A stretch of 5,937 nucleotides of DNA from JAXDBV01 sp034678415 (GTDB taxonomy: Bacteria; Bacteroidota; Bacteroidia; Bacteroidales; VadinHA17), in NCBI GenBank assembly GCA_034678415.1, contig JAXDBV010000247.1, forward strand, positions 1 to 5,937, read 5' to 3'. A program made the position numbers and the translations under genes. Each line of letters opens with the position of its first letter. The stretch's first letter is position 1. The notes beneath the pieces were generated by a model, which worked only from the letters and a program-made list of their open reading frames with translations, ran no database searches and was not told the origin of the DNA. Of this stretch, positions 1-5,450 are shown piece by piece.

Positions 1-792
1 ATTACCACCCGGCACCATGAACATGCCGAGTGGGTTACCAAAGGACTGGAGTCAGGGAAACATGTCTTTGTTGAGAAGCCCCTGGCGCTAAACCGGGAAG
101 AGCTTAACAGGATCAGCGATGCCTACCGTACCCGCAATAAACCACACCCTTCAAAACCATCAGATCTCCAGGTCTCATCCCTTCTCATGACAGGATTCAA
201 CCGCCGCTTTTCCCCCCTGACCCGCGAAATACTTCATAAGATCCCGCCGGGAAGAATAATGTCGATGAACTTCAGGATCAATGCAGGCCAGCTTCCACCC
301 GGCCACTGGGTGCATGATCCCGAAGTGGGAGGCGGAAGGATCATCGGCGAATTGTGTCACTTCATCGACCTGGCTATCTTTCACGCCGGTACAGAAGTAA
401 CATCCCTGTACGCACAAGTTGTCAACGACGCATTGAACCTCAGGGACACCCTTTCCGTGAACCTGAAGTTCAGGAATGGCAGCATAGCGGCAATCCAGTA
501 TTTCTCCAACGGAAGCAAGAGGCTGCCCAAGGAATACTATGAATTCTTTTCCAACGGGATTGTCGTTATCAACAATGACTTTCGCTGCCTCAAGATATAT
601 GACGGTCAACGTGAAAAAAGCTGGTCGTGGCGGCAGGATAAAGGACACAGAGAGGAAATCAGACGGTTTCTTACCTCCGTCAGGGAAGGGAAACCATCTC
701 CCATCCCCTTTGAACAACTGTTGGAATCCACACAGGTGACCTTCGACGTATTAACATCCATCAGGGAAAACAGGGTGATTATGTATGAGTGA
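1..792 (+). CDS. Gfo/Idh/MocA-family oxidoreductase, 5'-truncated by the window edge (probable C-terminal half of a two-domain dehydrogenase)
   Basis: The reading frame is open from base 1 to the TGA at 790-792 (263 codons), so the true start lies outside the window. Seen: an EKPL motif at visible residues 25-28, the standard end of the NAD(P)-binding fold with its lysine; GFNRRFSP at 65-72; GQLPPGHWVHDPEVGGG and then GELCHFIDL (about 96-124), which carries the family's histidine-x-x-aspartate near the catalytic site (H120, D123). The C-terminal half is the alpha/beta substrate domain. Family members use NAD(P) to oxidise or reduce sugars or nucleotide sugars in the cytoplasm. The GFNRRFSP and GHWVHDPEVGGGRIIGE wording is what I recall from about 700-residue proteins in which a zinc alcohol dehydrogenase-like domain precedes this one. 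That fusion is inferred, since the N-terminus is not visible. About ten extra residues (46-60, rich in Pro and Ser) sit between the EKPL helix and GFNRRFSP. The substrate is unknown; the context suggests sugar-precursor synthesis for a surface glycan. Confidence 0.93.
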   Translation: MTTRHHEHAEWVTKGLESGKHVFVEKPLALNREELNRISDAYRTRNKPHPSKPSDLQVSSLLMTGFNRRFSPLTREILHKIPPGRIMSMNFRINAGQLPPGHWVHDPEVGGGRIIGELCHFIDLAIFHAGTEVTSLYAQVVNDALNLRDTLSVNLKFRNGSIAAIQYFSNGSKRLPKEYYEFFSNGIVVINNDFRCLKIYDGQREKSWSWRQDKGHREEIRRFLTSVREGKPSPIPFEQLLESTQVTFDVLTSIRENRVIMYE

Positions 793-805
793 GTTTGCCC
801 TCCTC

Positions 806-820
806 CCACCGGCCCGGTGG
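806..820 (+). repeat. GC-rich inverted repeat (hairpin) just after the oxidoreductase stop
   Basis: CCACCGG at 806-812 and CCGGTGG at 814-820 are exact reverse complements around one base. In RNA this would fold as a 6-bp stem with a GCC loop. It starts 13 bases after the stop codon. The bases that follow (CTTCATAAGC) are not a T-tract, so it is not a classical intrinsic terminator. It could protect or attenuate the transcript between genes 1 and 2. Confidence 0.5.
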
Positions 821-906
821 CTTCATAAGCATGTATTATCATTGTGCGACAGGAATTCCCATGCGCCGGAGCAGGGATATGACAACAAATCATTCCACCG
901 GCAGGT

Positions 907-2133
907 ATGATATCGGCAGCCGATTTCTCATCGTCACTTCAAAAGGTAATGGCCTATTGCGAAAAAAAGCAATGGGCAGGGTATGACCCTTATGATGTTC
1001 TTTTATCACCTTTTCCGTTTCGAAGGTTTGGTAAATGGCCGGCTATCGCCGCCACGCAGATCCAAAAACGGAATCCTTTCCAGCTAAGGCCTCTACTGGG
1101 AATACCGCCACAGATCAATCCCAAAGCCATGGCACTGTTCCTGCAGGCGTATTCCCTTCTTTACGCGTCGGATAAGAAACAGGAATACTTACGGAAGGCT
1201 GACTTCTTTTTCCGCTGGCTGAAGGAAAATGCATCACCGGCCTTTTCCGGCAAAGCCTGGGGATATCCCTTCCCATGGATCAGTCCTTTGAAATTTATTC
1301 CAGCAGGTATTCCTTCAGCAGTGGTCACGGCATTCGTATCTAAAGGAGTGTACGAGTATTATCAGGCAACCACCGGCAGGGAGGCTTGCGAAGTCCTTGA
1401 AAACATATCATCGTTTATACTTAATGACCTTCACCAGACCAGCGACCATACCGGGATATGTTTCTCATATACACCCCTGGCCCATGATTGCTGTTATAAC
1501 GCCAGTCTGCTCGCAGCTGAAACACTGGCCATGACATATTCCGTGACCGACAAGGAAGATTTACGTAATTTATTACGTAATAAAATCAGTAATTCCCTCG
1601 GATTTATTTTATCCCGCCAGAAAGCGGACGGGAGATGGAACTATAGCCTGGACGAAACAACGGGCAGGGAACGGGAGCAGATCGATTTCCACCAGGGATT
1701 TGTGCTGGAATCCCTGTATGAAATCGTTCGACTCACCGGGATCATGGAAGACCGTGTGAAAGAGGTCGTAAAACAAGGTCTATTTTTTTACCGGGAAAGA
1801 CTTTTTGATTCCGATGGTCGTGCACGGTGGAGGTATCCCCGTTCATGGCCGTCAGATATACACCATCTCGCCCAGGGAGTCATCACCTTCACAAAACTAG
1901 ATCACTGGGTGCCCGGGTCTGCGGCATTTGCCGAAAAGATCGCTTCCTGGACCGTCAGGCATATGCAAAAAAAAGACGGAAGTTTCAGTTACCGGAAACA
2001 CCGGTGGTATACAAATACACTATCCTATATTCGGTGGGGACAAGCCTGGATGGTGCTGGCATTGACGGTTCTGACTTCAAAAAGAAAGAACAGCCCTGAC
2101 AATAAAGATACCCTTAAACGGAATGGCCAATGA
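907..2133 (+). CDS. alpha/alpha-toroid (six-hairpin type) protein of a polysaccharide locus, activity unknown
   Basis: A 408-residue protein without signal peptide or membrane segment, so probably cytoplasmic. Seen: GYDPYD (25-30) near the start; a LRPLLGIPPQINPKAMALFL stretch (60-79); then repeated helical pairs separated by aromatic and glycine-rich turns, notably WGYPFPW (118-124), DGRWNYSLDE (241-250), DFHQGFVLESL (260-270), RWRYPRSWPSDIHHLAQG (307-324) and KDGSFSYR (356-363). This pattern fits an (alpha/alpha)6 barrel, the fold of unsaturated-glucuronyl hydrolases, uronate lyases and C5-epimerase C-terminal domains. The conserved D260, H262, D317 and H319 could line an active site (inference). 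I recall homologues in Bacteroidota glycan clusters, some carrying the misleading database name delta-aminolevulinic acid dehydratase; nothing here resembles HemB. ATG 907 is the first ATG after the in-frame stop at 880-882; the next, at 949, would remove only 14 residues. No clear Shine-Dalgarno is seen. A carbohydrate-modifying role is likely but unproven. Confidence 0.85.
   Translation: MISAADFSSSLQKVMAYCEKKQWAGYDPYDVLLSPFPFRRFGKWPAIAATQIQKRNPFQLRPLLGIPPQINPKAMALFLQAYSLLYASDKKQEYLRKADFFFRWLKENASPAFSGKAWGYPFPWISPLKFIPAGIPSAVVTAFVSKGVYEYYQATTGREACEVLENISSFILNDLHQTSDHTGICFSYTPLAHDCCYNASLLAAETLAMTYSVTDKEDLRNLLRNKISNSLGFILSRQKADGRWNYSLDETTGREREQIDFHQGFVLESLYEIVRLTGIMEDRVKEVVKQGLFFYRERLFDSDGRARWRYPRSWPSDIHHLAQGVITFTKLDHWVPGSAAFAEKIASWTVRHMQKKDGSFSYRKHRWYTNTLSYIRWGQAWMVLALTVLTSKRKNSPDNKDTLKRNGQ
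1561..1584 (+). repeat. In-frame 12-base tandem near-duplication containing two TTACGTAA palindromes
   Basis: TTACGTAATTTA (1561-1572) is followed directly by TTACGTAATAAA (1573-1584), matching at 10 of 12 positions. The reading frame is kept, giving LRNL then LRNK at residues 219-226 of the toroid protein. Each unit begins with the same 8-base perfect palindrome, so the pair is also a potential hairpin. It is probably a small slippage duplication inside a helix. Confidence 0.6.
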
Positions 2134-2144
2134 TTGTTTATTAA

Positions 2145-2249
2145 ATGGCTGAAGTGATAAAACCGGAAGGCAAGCCCGATAAGGATGACCCACGGTCATT
2201 TACATATTCCATGTCCTTTTCATTAATGAATCCCATATTCCGTCCGTGA
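2145..2249 (+). CDS. Possible 34-codon small ORF leading into the DUF354 gene
   Basis: An ATG at 2145 opens 11 bases after the toroid gene's stop and runs to a TGA at 2247-2249, which overlaps the GTG start of the DUF354 gene by four bases (GTGA). The peptide begins MAEVIKPEGKPDKDDPRSF and ends in a more hydrophobic part with NPIFRP. It has no recognisable domain. The fit between the two genes suggests a leader giving translational coupling to the GTG start. The frame is short, however, and could be open by chance. Conservation among relatives would decide it. Confidence 0.2.
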   Translation: MAEVIKPEGKPDKDDPRSFTYSMSFSLMNPIFRP

Positions 2250-3355
2250 AACTGCTTTTTTCACTCGGTCACCCCGCACATTTTCACCTGTTCAGGAATG
2301 TAATCCATATTCTTAAACAAAAGGGACACCTGGTCAGCGTACACATCAAGACAAAGGATGTCCTTGAGGAACTGGTAAAAAAGGAGGGATGGGAATATTA
2401 CAATATTTTGCCGGAAGGCCGTAAAAACAATAACTTGTCCATCCTCCTGGGATTGTTAAAACGAGATGTCAGGTTATGGAGGGTTTGCAGAAAGGAACGC
2501 CCTGACCTCATGATAGGCACCAATATTGAAACCACACATGTGGGACGCTGGATGAATATTCCCTCCATCAATGTGAATGAAGACGACTGGGATGTGGTTC
2601 CCTTTTATGCCCGTTTTGCATATCCCTTTGCTGCGGTAATACTGGCTCCTGAAGGCTGCAGAACAGGAAAATGGGAATATAAGACCATTCATTATCCAGG
2701 GTACCATGAACTGGCTTATCTACACCCTTCAAGGTTCCGGCCTGACCATGAAATCGTTAAAAAATACCTGCCTCAGCACGAGAAGTATTTTCTGATGCGT
2801 TTTTCCGGACTGGCAGCACATCATGACAGGGGTATTCACGGGATAAATACAGGGCTGGCCGACAAAATCATCCGCATACTGAATCCTCACGGGAAAGTAA
2901 TAATCACCAGCGAAAGGATGCTGGAACCACAGTTCGAGGCATTGAGGATGAACATTGATCCAGCCGATATTCATCACCTCATGGGATTTGCCGAAATGTT
3001 TATCGGCGACAGCCAAACAATGTCTGCAGAAGCCGGGGTACTGGGAATTCCCTTTATCCGTTTCAACAATTTTGTAGGCAGGATATCCTACCTGGATGAG
3101 CTGGAAAACAAATATGAACTGGGATTCGGATTTACACCAGGACAGGAGGAACATTTGCTCTTGAAATTGGATGATCTCATAAGGATGCCTGACCGGAAAG
3201 CTGCGTTCCAGGCAAAACGTAAAAAAATGCTCGATGACAAGACAGATGTATGTGGTTTTTTAACGTCATTCATTGAGAACAATCCTTTGTGCATTAAATC
3301 CCCGAAGCCTGATCCCGGTACCACCAGAATTCATTCGGATCATGACCTTCCGTAA
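2246..3355 (+). CDS. DUF354-family protein (GT-B-like fold; putative glycosyltransferase or sugar-nucleotide enzyme)
   Basis: A 369-residue soluble protein. The N-terminus MKLLFSLGHPAHFHLFRNVI (1-20) is the family's signature first strand and glycine/histidine loop, comparable to the opening of MurG-like and 2-epimerase-like GT-B proteins. It is followed by ERPDLMIGTN (84-93). The C-terminal Rossmann half includes VIITSER (218-224) and a GDSQTMSAEAGVLGIPFIRF stretch (254-273), which resembles the nucleotide-sugar binding loop of UDP-GlcNAc 2-epimerases and MurG. The activity of DUF354 proteins is not established to my knowledge; they recur in archaeal and bacterial glycan clusters. The start is GTG at 2246. 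The two upstream ATGs (2211, 2226) are in another frame that ends at 2249, and translation from GTG gives exactly the expected family N-terminus. No Shine-Dalgarno is visible. The last 20 or so residues are polar, Pro- and His-rich, and probably a disordered tail. The adjoining toroid and sugar transferase genes support a role in glycan assembly. Confidence 0.9.
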   Translation: MKLLFSLGHPAHFHLFRNVIHILKQKGHLVSVHIKTKDVLEELVKKEGWEYYNILPEGRKNNNLSILLGLLKRDVRLWRVCRKERPDLMIGTNIETTHVGRWMNIPSINVNEDDWDVVPFYARFAYPFAAVILAPEGCRTGKWEYKTIHYPGYHELAYLHPSRFRPDHEIVKKYLPQHEKYFLMRFSGLAAHHDRGIHGINTGLADKIIRILNPHGKVIITSERMLEPQFEALRMNIDPADIHHLMGFAEMFIGDSQTMSAEAGVLGIPFIRFNNFVGRISYLDELENKYELGFGFTPGQEEHLLLKLDDLIRMPDRKAAFQAKRKKMLDDKTDVCGFLTSFIENNPLCIKSPKPDPGTTRIHSDHDLP

Positions 3356-3404
3356 CGGCCCCCTGTAGTGAAGCGTAGAGTAAAGTATTGTTAATGAATT
3401 CCAT

Positions 3405-3421
3405 ACCGGTAGCCTTCCGGT
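3405..3421 (+). repeat. Short inverted repeat downstream of the DUF354 gene
   Basis: ACCGG at 3405-3409 and CCGGT at 3417-3421 can pair around a 7-base loop, about 50 bases after the DUF354 stop. The following bases (TATAATACG) are AT-rich but not a T-run, so terminator function is weakly supported. The rest of the 213-base gap (3356-3568) holds no reading frame of note and turns AT-rich from about 3481 toward the promoter. Confidence 0.3.
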
Positions 3422-3522
3422 TATAATACGATCACTTCCCTTCCTTTAGTCTTTCCCTTCGATTACCTCCCTGCAACTATTCCCCGTTAATTGTAGTCTT
3501 AATAAATAATCTTCTATTTCTT

Positions 3523-3552
3523 TTTGGTTATTAAACCACCGATGTAAATTTG
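3523..3552 (+). promoter_or_regulatory. Bacteroidota-type promoter for the sugar transferase gene
   Basis: TTTG at 3523-3526 and TAAATTTG at 3545-3552 match the Bacteroidota primary sigma-factor elements (TTTG near -33, TAnnTTTG near -7); the -7 element matches at every fixed position. The 18-base spacer is close to the usual range. Transcription would start around 3557-3560, leaving a leader of only about 10 bases before ATG 3569. This places a new transcription unit at the sugar transferase. Confidence 0.65.
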
Positions 3553-3568
3553 GGGGATTATTAACGAA

Positions 3569-5116
3569 ATGGCCGTCCATACTAAAAGGATAATTATCCA
3601 AGTTCTGCTTGACCTGCTAATTCTGCTGTTGTCATTCCTTCTTGTTGTTTGGATCAAGCCAGGTGAAGGTCATCACTATATCACGGGATATCAAACTTCT
3701 TTCCTGGTGTTCTGCATCATATGGATAGTGATTTCTCTGTTAGGACAAAAATACAGGCTGGAGCAGTCACAGAATGTAAAAAAGAGGACGTATCCAATCC
3801 TGCTCTCCAATTTTATCATCTTAGGTTCCCTGAGCATATTTATTTTTCTTGTGCGTGACTATGGGTATTCCCGGTTCATCTTTTTCGGCACCATTCTCAC
3901 AGCCACGACCATGGAACTTCTTCTAGGCAACCTGTATTACCATGTTCAAAAAGCGACAGTTGTCAACGGAAACGGAAAGAAGGAATACAGGGGCATTGGT
4001 CTCACCGCGGAGGCCGCGAAGCTGGAAACCCTGCACGACGAACAGGTTGACTTCACGGAACCGGAAGTTAAAGAATATATAAAAAATACCATCCTTGAGG
4101 AATGCGGACCGGAAGGATTTCATTTTCTGAACCATTATGCTCTCCTCAACAACAACAAAACACTGATCCTGGCCACCACCACTCGTTTTAATATTGAATC
4201 AAGGGAACCCGGCAGGTATCGCGCCATTATTAATCTTCACAGAATAAACGACATCAGGCGGATCAACAAGTTCTTTGAAACGGCGAATGCCAAACTGACC
4301 AAAGGGGGTACCTTCATCGGTTGTGTGGAAACCCACGATAAACGAAGAGAAAAAATACTCGGGTGGTTCATCTTCCCGTTCAACTACCTGTATTATTACT
4401 GTATTGATTTTCCTGTGAAACGTATCTTCCCCAAATTCGGCCTGACTAAAAAAGTCTATTTCTTCATCACCCGAGGCAATAACCGGGTCATTTCCAGGGC
4501 AGAAACCCTAGGAAGGCTGATATCCTGCGGCTTTGAAATACAGGTTGAAAACTATATCGGTCCCCTGCTCTACATCGTGGCTCAAAAAACAGGAGAACCC
4601 CATTTTGACATGCACGCCAGCTATGGTCCTTTTGTCAGGCTTCAGAGGATAGGTAAAAACGGGGAGATTATTAAGGTACTCAAAATGCGCACCATGTACC
4701 CCTATGCAGAGTACCTGCAGGATTATGTGTACCGGAAGAATAAGCTGGAGAATGGAGGAAAATTCAAGGCAGACTTCAGGATCTCGAAACAAGGCCGGTT
4801 CATGCGCAGGTTCTGGCTCGATGAAATGCCCATGCTATATAACTGGCTGAAGGGGGAAATGAAACTGGTAGGCGTGCGACCCCTGAGCCGCCATTACTTC
4901 TCCCTCTATTCAAAAGAACTGCAGGAGAAACGGATACGGCACAAACCGGGACTCATTCCTCCTTACTATGCCGACATGCCCGAAACCCTTGAAGAGATAC
5001 AGACTTCTGAATTAAAGTACCTGGATGCATATGAAAAAAAACCTTTCAAAACCGACTGGATATACTTCTGGAAAGCACTGTACAATATAATATTCAAACA
5101 TGCACGCAGCAGCTGA
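3569..5116 (+). CDS. Divergent membrane-bound sugar transferase (polyprenyl-phosphate phosphoglycosyl transferase type) with an internal methyltransferase-like region
   Basis: A 515-residue protein. Residues 8-29, 43-60, 76-97 and 101-124 form four hydrophobic membrane helices, as at the N-terminus of WbaP/WcaJ-type enzymes. Residues about 130-340 are soluble; NLHRINDIRRINKFFETANA, then LTKGGTFIGC (243-252) and LISCGFEIQVENYIGPLLYI (317-336), resemble the second half of a class I methyltransferase without a visible SAM-binding glycine loop. A further aromatic hydrophobic stretch with prolines lies at 264-283. The C-terminal bacterial sugar transferase core (about 350-515) shows GPFVRLQRIGKNGE, KMRTM (372-376), DFRISKQGRFMRR (402-414), LDEMP (417-421) and LKGEMKLVGVRP (427-438). 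Such enzymes transfer a sugar phosphate from a nucleotide sugar to undecaprenyl phosphate on the inner face of the cytoplasmic membrane, the first committed step of glycan assembly. Oddities: the usual hydrophobic re-entrant helix right before the core is missing, and the canonical TGWAQVxGR is replaced by GLIPPYYADMPETLEE (461-476). Start: ATG with A-rich TTAACGAA before it. Family assignment is firm; sugar specificity is unknown. Confidence 0.93.
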   Translation: MAVHTKRIIIQVLLDLLILLLSFLLVVWIKPGEGHHYITGYQTSFLVFCIIWIVISLLGQKYRLEQSQNVKKRTYPILLSNFIILGSLSIFIFLVRDYGYSRFIFFGTILTATTMELLLGNLYYHVQKATVVNGNGKKEYRGIGLTAEAAKLETLHDEQVDFTEPEVKEYIKNTILEECGPEGFHFLNHYALLNNNKTLILATTTRFNIESREPGRYRAIINLHRINDIRRINKFFETANAKLTKGGTFIGCVETHDKRREKILGWFIFPFNYLYYYCIDFPVKRIFPKFGLTKKVYFFITRGNNRVISRAETLGRLISCGFEIQVENYIGPLLYIVAQKTGEPHFDMHASYGPFVRLQRIGKNGEIIKVLKMRTMYPYAEYLQDYVYRKNKLENGGKFKADFRISKQGRFMRRFWLDEMPMLYNWLKGEMKLVGVRPLSRHYFSLYSKELQEKRIRHKPGLIPPYYADMPETLEEIQTSELKYLDAYEKKPFKTDWIYFWKALYNIIFKHARSS

Positions 5117-5236
5117 TGCATTATGAATACCCTTCCTTGCCCCTGTTGAACCGATATCATCGCTGATTAACCCTCTTCAAAGACGATTCTCCCAAGGCAT
5201 GATCCTATTCCATCACTGAAAATGACGCCTGCAGGA

Positions 5237-5258
5237 TGCCTCAGGGATATCCGAGGCA
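5237..5258 (+). repeat. Inverted repeat with nested palindrome between the sugar transferase and Wzi-like genes
   Basis: TGCCTC (5237-5242) pairs with GAGGCA (5253-5258). Inside, the perfect palindrome GGATATCC (5245-5252) could add two more base pairs and leave an ATAT loop. ATAAAAA follows rather than a T-tract, so it is not a classical terminator on the + strand; on the - strand no T-tract follows either. It may be a transcript-end or processing hairpin, or a protein binding site. Confidence 0.45.
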
Positions 5259-5365
5259 ATAAAAACCGGCTCGTAGAGATTGTTCCTGTTTAAATCGGGA
5301 TTATTGATTAATTTTAATGTGGCTTTACGTACGGATGTTATCGATATGTCAGACGAATCCTTGTT

Positions 5366-5446
5366 ATGGCGATGAACAACAGGAAGGCACAGGTGATCGC
5401 GGCAGCATTCCTCTCCTCCCCCGGTTCATCGCGGCTTTGGATGTGA
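5366..5446 (+). CDS. Possible 26-codon leader ORF before the Wzi-like gene
   Basis: ATG 5366 (or the in-frame ATG 5372) opens a frame ending at TGA 5444-5446, four bases before the Wzi-like ATG. The peptide starts MAMNNRKAQVIAAAF and has no recognisable family. It lies across both arms of the inverted repeat 5369-5432, so its translation would compete with that structure. A chance frame is quite possible. Confidence 0.15.
   Translation: MAMNNRKAQVIAAAFLSSPGSSRLWM
5369..5432 (+). repeat. Long-range 9-bp inverted repeat in the leader of the Wzi-like gene
   Basis: GCGATGAAC at 5369-5377 is the exact reverse complement of GTTCATCGC at 5424-5432, enclosing 46 bases. A second nested pair, AGGAA (5381-5385) with TTCCT (5408-5412), could extend the fold. 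The downstream arm ends 18 bases before ATG 5451, close enough to influence ribosome access. Regulatory function is inference. Confidence 0.5.
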
Positions 5447-5450
5447 AACT

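Larger units (their letters stand above)
5117..5450. other. 334-base intergenic region before the Wzi-like gene
   Basis: No convincing gene lies here. It holds two inverted repeats (5237-5258 and 5369-5432), an 8-base palindrome CCTGCAGG at 5228-5235, an AT-rich tract at about 5289-5318 and a 26-codon frame ending at 5446. A TAATTTTA at 5309-5316 is one base off the Bacteroidota -7 element, but no TTTG or TTG sits at a suitable distance upstream, so a promoter for the Wzi-like gene is possible but unproven. No U-tract terminator follows the sugar transferase stop. Confidence 0.6.

Noticed and set aside
175..717. Minus-strand open frame of 180 codons
   Set aside because: It lies opposite the oxidoreductase, whose + strand frame carries clear family motifs; the minus-strand translation shows no family pattern.
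789..986. Plus-strand frame of 65 codons (GTG start) between genes 1 and 2
   Set aside because: It overlaps the well-supported toroid gene by about 80 bases in another frame, and its peptide has no recognisable content.
2729..3154. Minus-strand open frame of 141 codons
   Set aside because: It is antisense to the DUF354 gene and its translation resembles no protein family.
2161..3422. An 11-base sequence at 2161-2171 whose reverse complement occurs at 3412-3422
   Set aside because: Related ACCGGAAG words occur several times in the window, the copies are over 1.2 kb apart, and nothing else suggests a mobile element or recombination site.
3422..3427. TATAAT sequence as a sigma70-type -10 box
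   Set aside because: No properly spaced -35 partner exists and Bacteroidota use a different consensus; the TAAATTTG site at 3545-3552 is a better candidate.
4005..4017. CGCGG...CCGCG inverted repeat
   Set aside because: It lies inside the sugar transferase coding sequence in Ala/Glu codons and is explained by codon content.
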